Shown here: positions 1 to 7,236 of the stretch, one piece after another | How the letters are laid out: each line of letters begins with the position of its first letter | Position numbering within the stretch: the first letter of the stretch is position 1 | Source: a virus | IMG/VR virus record: IMGVR_UViG_3300007540_000013 | Location: 1 to 64,000 of that record | Strand: one strand, 5' to 3' | DNA: 64,000 nt | Program-made: the position numbers and the translations under genes | Notes under the pieces: model-generated | The model's database searches: none | Told to the model about the DNA's origin: nothing | What the model saw: the letters and a program-made list of their open reading frames with translations, nothing else

Positions 1-624
1 TGTACTGATACATCATCATTAAATTACAACCCATTAGCTAATACTGATAATGGTAGCTGTATAGCTAAAGTATTTGGTTGTATGAACCCACAATCATTAA
101 ACTTTAACCCATTAGCAAATGTAAACGATGGTTCGTGTATCGCTAGAATTTATGGATGTACTGACTCAACCTCATTTAATTATAATCCATTAGCTAACAC
201 TGATGATAGTTCATGTGTACCAATTGTTTATGGGTGTACAAATCCAACTTCTAAAAACTATAACCCATTAGCTAATACAGATGATGGTAGTTGTATTCCT
301 TACATTTACGGTTGTACAGATTCAACATCATTCAACTATAATCCTTTAGCAAATACTGATAACGGTACGTGTATCCCTAAGATTTATGGTTGTACTGATC
401 CTACAGCATTCAATTACAATCCAAATGCTAATACTGAAGACTTCAGTTGTGTACCAATTGTATACGGATGTACAGATTCAACCTCTGTAAACTATGACCC
501 ATTAGCTAATACTGATAATGGAACGTGTATTACAGCAGTTTATGGTTGTACTGATCCAAATGCTTACAATTACAATCCTAATGCTAATGTTTCAGATACT
601 ACAGCTTGTGTATACGATGCTGGT
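1..624 (+). repeat. Eight 78-bp coding tandem repeats
   Basis: Units begin at the codon for the first Cys at 1, 79, 157, 235, 313, 391, 469 and 547, exactly 78 bp apart; the last unit diverges at its end. The protein repeat is better conserved than the DNA, which suggests selection on protein sequence rather than very recent DNA duplication. Confidence 0.9.
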
Positions 625-1011
625 TGTATAGATGGTCCTGGTAACCCATATTGGTTAAACGATCCATGTTATGCTTGGGTAATTGATGTAGACGAATATT
701 GCTGTACTAACTCATGGGACCCAGATTGTCAAGCACTATATAACTATTGTGCTACTCAAAGTGGAACATTAGATTTTGAAGAGTTTACTTTCGATCACAT
801 TGTAGTATTCCCGAACCCTACTACAGGTAAGCTAAACATCAAAACCAATTTAGATGTTACTTACACACTATATGACTTTACAGGCAGAGAAGTAATCAAA
901 GACTCTACTGATGACGTAATAGATATTACAACATTACCTAACGGAGTGTATTTCTTATCTATTAGACACCACGATAAAGTATTCAATAAGAGAATTGTAA
1001 AAGAAGACTAA
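1..1011 (+). CDS. Secreted Cys-rich repeat protein with T9SS type A sorting domain (5' partial)
   Basis: The reading frame is open from base 1, so the gene begins upstream; the ATG at 82 lies inside a repeat and is not the real start. The visible part has eight copies of a 26-residue repeat (pattern CTDxxxxNYNPLANTDDGSC), each with two cysteines and an Asp/Asn-rich turn. A Cys-rich linker follows. The C-terminal ~67 residues (FPNPTTGKLNI, YTLYDFTGREV, LPNGVYFLSI, KRIVKED) match the type A Por/T9SS sorting domain. In Bacteroidota that domain sends proteins through the outer membrane by type IX secretion. I infer export from the infected cell or display on the surface; a tail-fibre-like role is also possible. 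The repeat family is common in marine Bacteroidota. The next gene starts one base after the stop and encodes an outer-membrane-like protein. Confidence 0.85.
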   Translation, partial: CTDTSSLNYNPLANTDNGSCIAKVFGCMNPQSLNFNPLANVNDGSCIARIYGCTDSTSFNYNPLANTDDSSCVPIVYGCTNPTSKNYNPLANTDDGSCIPYIYGCTDSTSFNYNPLANTDNGTCIPKIYGCTDPTAFNYNPNANTEDFSCVPIVYGCTDSTSVNYDPLANTDNGTCITAVYGCTDPNAYNYNPNANVSDTTACVYDAGCIDGPGNPYWLNDPCYAWVIDVDEYCCTNSWDPDCQALYNYCATQSGTLDFEEFTFDHIVVFPNPTTGKLNIKTNLDVTYTLYDFTGREVIKDSTDDVIDITTLPNGVYFLSIRHHDKVFNKRIVKED

Positions 1012-1012
1012 G

Positions 1013-2068
1013 ATGAAAAAGTTACTGTTATTACTATTAATTCCGTTTTCGGTAAGTGGACAAATAAATGTAAAGGATCAAATCAAGAAGACTCTTAAGT
1101 TCTCTACATTCTATGCTGCTTACAACGGTAACAACTCTCTATCGGATGTTATCAATTATTCAGTTACAGATGGGTTGACAACCTCAACCACTGAAACACC
1201 TTACGATTACTCAGCAGTATTTGGTATTAGAAAGATTCAGAGATTTGGATATGAGCCAAATATTCAGAATAGATTTAAGAATGGTACTGAGAATTCATTC
1301 TCTGATGCAGCTACTATCGGGAGTAAATCTAAAGGGTTTGAGTACTTGTTTGAGTTTGATTACAGGAGACAGCAAGGTAGTGAGTTCTTAAATCAAGATC
1401 ACTTTGTAAGATACATTGCAGATAATTACGTACTGAAGGTAGAGTACTTAGAAGACGGCTTTGCTGATATCGGTTACTTTGAATCATCAGAAAGATTAAG
1501 ACATAAGTTCAATAGAAAGTTCTCTATTAATATGGGAACAATGCAGCGTATATCTGAACCCTACGGCTTTGATCCTTTTGAAGATAGGTTAAGAGAAGAC
1601 GGAAGTATTCCTTGGATGAAGATTGCTACTGAGATGGGATACAATTGGAACACATTAGGTCTAGGAAGTGTATATTCTAACTCCGATGGTGAGATAGTGG
1701 CTAACAGTACTGACGTATTCAAAGAAGTTATAGTACCTCAAATCTTATCCGACTACGCTAACATTCAGAGGAACGCTCTTCCTAACAAATGGGAGCATTC
1801 TTTAGTAATGGGATTTGATTATTACCATTACTCAAAAGACTTCTGGTTACACTCTTGGGCTAACTTACTACCTTACCATATTGACATCGATAACGAGTAC
1901 AGTTACCACAAGTTCCACGGTGGACAGTGGTTAGATTATTCGGGTGGTTTAATATTTGGATATCGTTTTAATCGTTCGTTAGGTGTGTTTACTGAGGGCA
2001 GGTACCATAAGTACTGGAATAGAACTTGGTATGAATTTTCAACTGGTATTAATTATATTATATTGTAA
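1013..2068 (+). CDS. Outer-membrane/secreted protein, unknown function
   Basis: 351 aa. The N-terminus has a clear signal peptide: MKK, then a run of Leu, then PFSVSGQ with a likely cleavage before Q. The remainder is rich in alternating aromatic strands (for example YEFSTGINYIIL at the C-terminus, which ends in a hydrophobic residue) as in outer-membrane beta-barrels. I see no PorP/SprF signature and no enzyme motif. It starts one base after the T9SS-tagged gene, so the two are probably co-expressed. It could act with that protein at the host outer membrane (inference). A periplasmic structural protein is the alternative. Confidence 0.7.
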   Translation: MKKLLLLLLIPFSVSGQINVKDQIKKTLKFSTFYAAYNGNNSLSDVINYSVTDGLTTSTTETPYDYSAVFGIRKIQRFGYEPNIQNRFKNGTENSFSDAATIGSKSKGFEYLFEFDYRRQQGSEFLNQDHFVRYIADNYVLKVEYLEDGFADIGYFESSERLRHKFNRKFSINMGTMQRISEPYGFDPFEDRLREDGSIPWMKIATEMGYNWNTLGLGSVYSNSDGEIVANSTDVFKEVIVPQILSDYANIQRNALPNKWEHSLVMGFDYYHYSKDFWLHSWANLLPYHIDIDNEYSYHKFHGGQWLDYSGGLIFGYRFNRSLGVFTEGRYHKYWNRTWYEFSTGINYIIL

Positions 2069-2072
2069 GGTT

Positions 2073-2306
2073 ATGAAGTACATAAAAGACAACATAGGAA
2101 CAGTGTTACTGGCTATTATATTAGTACTTCATATAGTATTTATACATGTGAAGATATCAAATGTAGAGTCTAAAATTCCATCCGACTATGTACCTCGAAT
2201 TGAATACGATTTGAAAGACCAGATGATTAGACAGACATTACACAACATACAAGTGGAAGTAGAATCACTTGAAAGAAAACTTAACAAAATAGAAGAGATA
2301 AGATAA
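2073..2306 (+). CDS. Small membrane-anchored coiled-coil protein (paralogue A)
   Basis: 77 aa. The start at 2073 is chosen because it has the GGTTATG context used throughout the window; a longer frame would overlap the previous gene by 86 bases. One N-terminal membrane segment (residues ~9-27) is followed by a charged helix. The block EYDLKDQMIRxT and the following heptads match the next protein, so the two are tandem paralogues. Function unknown; small anchored coiled coils beside lysis genes can be spanin-like, but there is no lipobox. Confidence 0.75.
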   Translation: MKYIKDNIGTVLLAIILVLHIVFIHVKISNVESKIPSDYVPRIEYDLKDQMIRQTLHNIQVEVESLERKLNKIEEIR

Positions 2307-2309
2307 GTT

Positions 2310-2594
2310 ATGGCTCAGAAGATAGATGAAGGTACTCAGATTACCTTAGATTTAAAAACAATAGGAATTATTTTATTCTTTGTAGCTACAGTTGTTGGTA
2401 TGTGGTTTTCACTCCAAGCTTCGATTGATGAAGCAAAAGAATTACCAATTCCACCTGACCCAGAAGTTACACGGATGGAGTTTGATATGAAAGACCAGAT
2501 GATTCGTAATACTATTCTTAATACCCAAGGTGATGTTACTGAGATAAAGGAAGACATGAAACGTATTGAAGAAAAAATAGATGGGTTAAGGTAA
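2310..2594 (+). CDS. Small membrane-anchored coiled-coil protein (paralogue B)
   Basis: 94 aa. A membrane segment at about residues 18-36 is followed by a Pro-rich linker (PIPPDPE), then the block EFDMKDQMIRNT and a coiled coil ending in a short charged tail. The central block is nearly identical to that of the preceding gene, three bases upstream. Role unknown; the position just before the lysis genes suggests an envelope function. Confidence 0.75.
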   Translation: MAQKIDEGTQITLDLKTIGIILFFVATVVGMWFSLQASIDEAKELPIPPDPEVTRMEFDMKDQMIRNTILNTQGDVTEIKEDMKRIEEKIDGLR

Positions 2595-2595
2595 T

Positions 2596-2925
2596 ATGAA
2601 AAAATTTTTAATTTTAATATCGCTATTACTACTCAGTACTCTATCTAGAGCTCAGGTAAGAATCGTACATTTCAACGCAGGTTGGAACGCCACCCACGAT
2701 GTTGAGTGGGTAGAAGATCTCTCAGACTGTGAAGTAGAATTTGTTGATATCGCAAAGAAACCTAAGTTACAATCCAAATACTCTATTGTTGTAGTACCTA
2801 CAATTATAATACTACAGTACGATGAAGAAAAGAAAAGGTATCAGGCTGACTTAAGCTTTAAGTTAACAGCTACTAAAGAAGAGGTCCAAGAGTATATTGA
2901 TGAATTAATCCTTAGCGGATTCTAG
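2596..2925 (+). CDS. Secreted thioredoxin-fold protein lacking the CxxC motif
   Basis: 109 aa. There is a signal peptide (MKKFLILISLLLLSTLSRAQ). The mature part has a thioredoxin-like pattern: strand IVHFNAGW, a helix, strand VEFVDI, then a cis-Pro-like VVVPTIII and a C-terminal helix. Where thioredoxins have WCxxC this protein has WNATHD, so disulfide chemistry is not expected. It starts one base after the preceding stop. It may be a binding or chaperone version of the fold in the periplasm (inference). Confidence 0.65.
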   Translation: MKKFLILISLLLLSTLSRAQVRIVHFNAGWNATHDVEWVEDLSDCEVEFVDIAKKPKLQSKYSIVVVPTIIILQYDEEKKRYQADLSFKLTATKEEVQEYIDELILSGF

Positions 2926-2935
2926 AAGACTCTTC

Positions 2936-2944
2936 CTATTTATA
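2936..2944 (+). promoter_or_regulatory. CTATTTATA, candidate late promoter
   Basis: CTATTTATA at 2936-2944, ahead of the lysis gene cluster (ATGs at 2975 and 3002). Low certainty in AT-rich DNA. Confidence 0.3.
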
Positions 2945-3001
2945 CGTAAAGAAGTTTCACTAAATTGTTTTAATATGTTTAAGTATCTTAATAAACAAAT
3001 T

Positions 3002-3229
3002 ATGGCGTTCAAGGATATGTTCAGAGACAATAATAATGTCAACGAAAAAAACGTAATAGGCTTCTTATCATTTGCAGTAATGGTTGTTTTCGCAGCAGCT
3101 GATCTTATCACAGGTTACTTAGGAAAAGATTTAGTAGTACAGGAATTTATTTATAACTCTTTTGTGTTTATCACATTAGGTTGTTTCGGTATTGCTGGGT
3201 TAGAAAAGTTTGCAGGAAAAAAAGAATAA
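3002..3229 (+). CDS. Small two-TM membrane protein (holin-like)
   Basis: 75 aa from the ATG at 3002; an in-frame ATG at 2975 would add nine residues and cannot be excluded. There are two hydrophobic segments (NVIGFLSFAVMVVFAAADLI and FIYNSFVFITLGCFGIAG) and charged ends. It lies directly before the endolysin candidate and near the holin_4-type gene, so it may be an accessory lysis membrane protein. No family-specific motif is visible. Confidence 0.65.
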   Translation: MAFKDMFRDNNNVNEKNVIGFLSFAVMVVFAAADLITGYLGKDLVVQEFIYNSFVFITLGCFGIAGLEKFAGKKE

Positions 3230-3235
3230 TAAATT

Positions 3236-3847
3236 ATGTGTTATACTAGAGAACAAATTGAAGAAGCAGTAAAAGCAAAAAGGTACAAATGGTTTACCTC
3301 AGACAACTACGATGTTAATATTGTAGGAGTTAGAAATGCTGATACAAACGGAGAGGTAACAAATAAGTTTGATGACTGTGTTACTCTTTCATACAAAGAC
3401 GAAGCGGGTAAATGGCACTTCCATTGCTTTGATGCTACTACTGACCCAGGTTCACATTGGACTGAGAAGCAGCTCTTGAATAAAAACGGAGTAGCGATAC
3501 TAAAAGAAGGTCAGTATAGAGGTTCTCATATGATTGGCTTACATCAAGGTAAGTACGAAGCTTTAAGACAAAAGAAACCTTTAAAGGTATACAGAGACGG
3601 AAATCAAGACGATACTTACGACCTCATCGAAGAGAACGTACACGAAGGTATCTACGGTATTAATATTCACAGAGCGACAGCCAGACCAGGAGGTAAATCA
3701 GTACAGGTAGACAAATGGTCAGCAGGATGTCAGGTTATTGCTGCAAGCGACGATTTTAAGTTATTCATGGAAGTTGTGAACAAAGCCGCCAAAGTATGGG
3801 GCAATTCATTTACGTATACGTTGATTAACTCAAATGATGTTGCGTAA
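3236..3847 (+). CDS. Endolysin candidate with L,D-transpeptidase-like active-site motif
   Basis: 203 aa. Near residues 145-166 the protein has IHRA followed about 15 residues later by SAGCQV. This resembles the His...SxGCxx catalytic layout of YkuD/L,D-transpeptidase-type enzymes, with Cys164 as nucleophile. Upstream are GSHMIGLHQGKYEAL and a GNQDDTYD segment. It overlaps the holin by one base (TAATG). Together these suggest a peptidoglycan-acting lysis enzyme. No signal peptide is visible, consistent with holin-dependent release. The exact bond cleaved cannot be told from sequence. Confidence 0.7.
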   Translation: MCYTREQIEEAVKAKRYKWFTSDNYDVNIVGVRNADTNGEVTNKFDDCVTLSYKDEAGKWHFHCFDATTDPGSHWTEKQLLNKNGVAILKEGQYRGSHMIGLHQGKYEALRQKKPLKVYRDGNQDDTYDLIEENVHEGIYGINIHRATARPGGKSVQVDKWSAGCQVIAASDDFKLFMEVVNKAAKVWGNSFTYTLINSNDVA

Positions 3848-4266
3848 TGAAATCTAACACCTTCTTTTTAGCAGCAGCAGTCTCAACCACTATGTCTTTT
3901 ATTTGCTCTTACTTTTTAGAGCTCTACATGGGTAATGCAGAGCAGTACTTAGCGTTGATCGCTATAGTCTTTGTAGACGGCTTCTTCGGCATTAGTGCTG
4001 GAATAAAAAGAGAAGGATTTCAGACTAGAAAAGCTTTAAAAGTTCTCCAGAGAGCCTTAACCTGGATAATCTTTTTGACAGTTATACTAATGGTTGAGAA
4101 AGGTTTTGCAGGAACTAGTTGGCTATCTGAAACAATTATCGTACCTTTCATAGTATTGCAATTAATAAGCGCCCTTAAAAATGCATCTATGGCAGGTTTT
4201 ATCAAAGCAGAAGAACTTAATAGACTCTTAGATCGAATAGACAATCACAAGGGCAACAGAAAGTAA
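3847..4266 (+). CDS. Phage holin (holin_4 / TcdE-like)
   Basis: 139 aa with three to four hydrophobic segments. The centre has the family pattern: an Asp-Gly in a membrane segment (VFVDGFFGISAGIKREG), then basic residues, then a long hydrophobic helix (RALTWIIFLTVILMVEKG). The C-terminus is charged and basic. Holins of this kind form membrane lesions that release the endolysin, here encoded immediately upstream with a one-base overlap. Confidence 0.8.
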   Translation: MKSNTFFLAAAVSTTMSFICSYFLELYMGNAEQYLALIAIVFVDGFFGISAGIKREGFQTRKALKVLQRALTWIIFLTVILMVEKGFAGTSWLSETIIVPFIVLQLISALKNASMAGFIKAEELNRLLDRIDNHKGNRK

Positions 4267-4273
4267 ACGCCTT

Positions 4274-5377
4274 ATGTGGAAGAAGATTCAAGAGAGGATT
4301 CTCCCTTTCTTTATAGCACTATCAGCACTATCGGTATCAGCCTCAGCAGCTTTCTATTCAGTGAGCGGTTTATCTAAATTATTTGCCGGAGCATCTTTAG
4401 AAGTAATTATTATGGCTAGCTCATTAGAGGTAGCTAAATTAGTTATTGCTTCTCTTCTATATCAATACAGAAAGACTTTACCTAAATTGCTTAGGTACTA
4501 TCTAACCATAGCAGCAGTAGTGCTTATATTAATTACCTCAATGGGTATCTACGGCTTCCTATCAGCTGCTTATCAAGAGACAGCTAGTAAGGCTGGTAGC
4601 ATAGAAGCTCAAATAACTTTATTAGAAACTAAAAGAGATAATTACACAGAGCAGTTAGTAGGGTATAGTCAAGAGAAAGAATCTCTCAATCAATCTATAT
4701 CGGATCTAAGAATGGGACTAGCAGGTAATAAGATTCAGTATAAAGACAGAGAGACAGGTCAGATTATAACTACTACCTCGTCGTCTAATAGGAGATCATT
4801 TGAGAGACAATTAGATCAAGCTTTAGAAAGACAAGACGTACTAAACGAAAGGATCGACGAGGTAAACCAGTCTATCTTTGATTTAGAAACAGAGATAGTA
4901 GAAGTGCAAACTAACGACGAATTAGCTGGAGAGCTAGGTCCGTTAAAGTATTTATCAGGACTAACTGGCATCCCAATGGATAGAATCATAAATTACTTAT
5001 TGTTAGTAATCATATTTGTATTTGATCCCTTAGCAATCGCTCTAGTAGTAGCAGCTAATTATGCTTTTGAAAGATTAAAACCTAAAGAAAACATCTACGG
5101 AGAAAAGTTTATAGATGGAGAGCTATACGAAGAAAAGCCTAATGATGCGCTAATCAAAGCAGCTGAGAGATATAAAAAAACTTTAAAAAAAGATGACTGG
5201 ACAGTTGTCGATGAAGAAGAATTTCGCGATCTTAATAGAGATGGAATCATCGATGAAGATGAATCGACCATCCTCAAAGTACTAGAGGAGACTGGTAGAC
5301 AGTACAAGGTGCTGTACAGAGACGGTAATATTCGTTGGGTAGATAAACCTGATGAATCTAATAGAAAAGTTTACTAA
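4274..5377 (+). CDS. Membrane coiled-coil protein with EF-hand-like loop
   Basis: 367 aa. Three membrane segments lie in the first ~100 residues, then a long coiled coil (~110-215), then a fourth membrane segment (NYLLLVIIFVFDPLAIALVV). The C-terminal cytoplasmic tail carries DLNRDGIIDEDE at about residues 319-330, a canonical EF-hand/dockerin-type calcium loop. Similar multi-TM coiled-coil proteins occur in marine phages without known function. It follows the holin by seven bases. A role in envelope remodelling or superinfection control is only inference. Confidence 0.75.
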   Translation: MWKKIQERILPFFIALSALSVSASAAFYSVSGLSKLFAGASLEVIIMASSLEVAKLVIASLLYQYRKTLPKLLRYYLTIAAVVLILITSMGIYGFLSAAYQETASKAGSIEAQITLLETKRDNYTEQLVGYSQEKESLNQSISDLRMGLAGNKIQYKDRETGQIITTTSSSNRRSFERQLDQALERQDVLNERIDEVNQSIFDLETEIVEVQTNDELAGELGPLKYLSGLTGIPMDRIINYLLLVIIFVFDPLAIALVVAANYAFERLKPKENIYGEKFIDGELYEEKPNDALIKAAERYKKTLKKDDWTVVDEEEFRDLNRDGIIDEDESTILKVLEETGRQYKVLYRDGNIRWVDKPDESNRKVY

Positions 5378-5380
5378 AGG

Positions 5381-5410
5381 TTGTATACTATTAATTTTTT
5401 TCGTATATTG
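5381..5410 (+). promoter_or_regulatory. Promoter, near-leaderless
   Basis: TTG at 5381-5383, exactly 20 bases, then TATATTG at 5404-5410. The ATG begins only five bases after the -7 box, so the transcript would start at or next to the start codon. Confidence 0.7.
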
Positions 5411-5415
5411 TAGTT

Positions 5416-5709
5416 ATGTTTAATATTTTAGAAGTAGTTACAGGTTTATTTATTTTCGCTTTGATACTAGCACCAATAGTATTGAATGCTATTATTATAT
5501 TTAAACTACCAACTAGAAGTAGAGAGCCTAGAGTATCTCCTGAGCATATTGCTCAATTAGAGCAAAACGATAATATCATTGTAGAGGATATTAATAATGC
5601 CCTTACTGAGATTGTTACTCGCTTAGAAGCTATTGAAGAGAGATTAGACAGAGAAGATCAGACTGTAAAAGGTTTTGCAAAGAAAGGTAAACAACAATTA
5701 AACGATTAA
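5416..5709 (+). CDS. Membrane-anchored protein with helical tail
   Basis: 97 aa. One N-terminal membrane segment (VVTGLFIFALILAPIVLNAIII) is followed by a charged helical region with a short coiled coil (ITRLEAIEERL type). It has its own promoter directly upstream. Unknown function. Confidence 0.75.
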   Translation: MFNILEVVTGLFIFALILAPIVLNAIIIFKLPTRSREPRVSPEHIAQLEQNDNIIVEDINNALTEIVTRLEAIEERLDREDQTVKGFAKKGKQQLND

Positions 5710-5715
5710 TAAGTT

Positions 5716-6075
5716 ATGTCAGAAGATACTGTGAAGTATGGACTACCTGCTACCGAAATACTTAAGGAAGAGTATCCTACTATTTACGCTGGTTATATGG
5801 ATATCATGGAAGAGCAGCTGGAGTTATTTAGTAAAAAGCATCTTGACTATGGTATGCATAACATCACTGCTGGTACTAGCCTTGCTAATGAAGAGGAAAG
5901 GTCTTTTGCTCTCACAGGATTATGGTATAGGATGAGCGATAAGATCAATCGCTGGAAGAACTTGATCATTAATAACAGAGGTGTTAATAACGAACCTCTA
6001 TCAGATACCTTTCAAGACATCTGCAACTATGCTATCATTTGTCAGCTAGTTGAGAAAGATCAATGGAAGAAATAA
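5716..6075 (+). CDS. Nucleotide-modification-associated domain (Nmad1/DUF1599) protein
   Basis: 119 aa. The pattern YG...FALTGLWYRMSDKINRWKNLI...LSDTFQDICNYAIICQ fits the Nmad1 (DUF1599) family: small helical proteins found in phages and near nucleotide-modifying genes. It may bind or hydrolyse nucleotides, but the biochemical activity is not settled. Six bases separate it from the preceding gene and three from the following nuclease. Confidence 0.65.
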   Translation: MSEDTVKYGLPATEILKEEYPTIYAGYMDIMEEQLELFSKKHLDYGMHNITAGTSLANEEERSFALTGLWYRMSDKINRWKNLIINNRGVNNEPLSDTFQDICNYAIICQLVEKDQWKK

Positions 6076-6078
6076 GTT

Positions 6079-7017
6079 ATGGCTAAAAAGAAGCTACCTA
6101 AGCAGGTAAAGCTTGTACTAGAACATACACCACATCAGATTGATTATAGAAGAGAAAAGAATGTCTCCGCTAGTCAAATACTAATGTACGATGAATGTCC
6201 TCACAAGTGGAAGCTATCTAAGATAGATAAGCTACAAATATACACTCCTTCAGTACACACCGTCTTCGGTACTGCAATGCATGAAGTTATTCAGGACTGG
6301 TTACATATTATGTATAGTCAATCTGCTAAAGCTGCTAATGAAGTAAATCTTCGAGAGCAACTTAAGCTAAAGATGAGAGAGGTTTACGAGAAGGAGAGAA
6401 AGAAGACTAAGGAAATCTTCACTACTGCTGATGAACTTAACTCCTTCTTTCTAGATGGATTAGAAATATTAAGTTACTTACAGAAGAAAAGGTCATCTTA
6501 CTTCTCGTTAAAGAATACTTACTTAGCTGGAATAGAGACAGATATTGTTCAAGAGATAAGACCTAACGTTTACTTTAAAGGATATATTGATCTAGTCTTC
6601 TATAACAAGCTAGCTGATACGTATACTATTATCGATATCAAAACTTCTACTAGAGGTTGGAGTGATTACGAAAAGAAGAATGATGCAAAGATAGCTCAGA
6701 TACTTTTATATAAAGAGTTCTTTGCTAAACAATTCAATGTTAGTGTAGATCAGATTAATGTCGAATACTTTATACTTAGAAGGAAGATTAACGAAGACGC
6801 TGATTTTGTAGCACGTCGAGTGCAAGAATGGAGACCAGCTTCCGGAAAGGTAAAGAGAGGAAAGGCAGTTAAGTTACTTAACGATTTTGTTAATAATGCT
6901 TTCAAGAATGGAGATTATAATTTAGAAGGAGACTTTGCTCCTACTCCATCTAAGAGTGCATGTATGTTTTGTCCGTATAAAGAAGAAAAAAGTCTATGTT
7001 CTCATGCAATAACTTAG
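6079..7017 (+). CDS. PD-(D/E)XK nuclease, RecB/Cas4-like
   Basis: 312 aa. In order: SASQILMYDECPHKWKL near the N-terminus (family entry motif), VFGTAMHEV (His), GYIDLVFYN (catalytic Asp, ~171), IIDIKTS (catalytic D-x-K, ~187), QILLYKEFF (QxxxY-like), and a C-terminal Cys cluster (CMFCPYKEEKSLC, ~293-307) that pairs with the N-terminal Cys as an iron-sulfur cluster in AddB/Cas4 relatives. This is consistent with a 5'-3' DNA exonuclease acting in phage recombination or DNA processing. A second family member is at 59048. Confidence 0.85.
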   Translation: MAKKKLPKQVKLVLEHTPHQIDYRREKNVSASQILMYDECPHKWKLSKIDKLQIYTPSVHTVFGTAMHEVIQDWLHIMYSQSAKAANEVNLREQLKLKMREVYEKERKKTKEIFTTADELNSFFLDGLEILSYLQKKRSSYFSLKNTYLAGIETDIVQEIRPNVYFKGYIDLVFYNKLADTYTIIDIKTSTRGWSDYEKKNDAKIAQILLYKEFFAKQFNVSVDQINVEYFILRRKINEDADFVARRVQEWRPASGKVKRGKAVKLLNDFVNNAFKNGDYNLEGDFAPTPSKSACMFCPYKEEKSLCSHAIT

Positions 7018-7056
7018 ATCCGTATATATTTATATGTATATATAATCTAATAGGCT

Positions 7057-7236
7057 ATGAGTAAAAAACTGACCAGCGTAAGAGTTGAGCAAGAGTTATT
7101 TGAAGATTTCAAGATCGAATGTGTTCGTTACAAATTTTCCTTTCAAAAGCTTGCCGATCGAGCAATTTTTTTCTATCTTACAGATGATAAGTTTAGAGAA
7201 AGAGTTCACAACTTGAATGACTTAAAGAGAAAGTAA
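7057..7236 (+). CDS. Small ribbon-helix-helix-like DNA-binding protein
   Basis: 59 aa. The N-terminus TSVRVEQELFEDFKIEC is a typical RHH strand-helix start, followed by a second helix (SFQKLADRAIFFYLTD), as in Arc/MetJ-fold regulators. It lies after a gap holding TATATTTA (7025-7032) and ends directly against the first glycosyltransferase, so it could regulate the glycan cassette (inference). No -33 TTG is present at the usual distance. Confidence 0.7.
   Translation: MSKKLTSVRVEQELFEDFKIECVRYKFSFQKLADRAIFFYLTDDKFRERVHNLNDLKRK

Noticed and set aside
1-624. CRISPR-like array
   Set aside because: Units are coding, 78 bp in frame, with no unique spacers.
82-1011. Treating the ATG at 82 as the gene start
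   Set aside because: The frame is open to base 1 and the repeats continue upstream of 82, so the gene is cut by the window edge.
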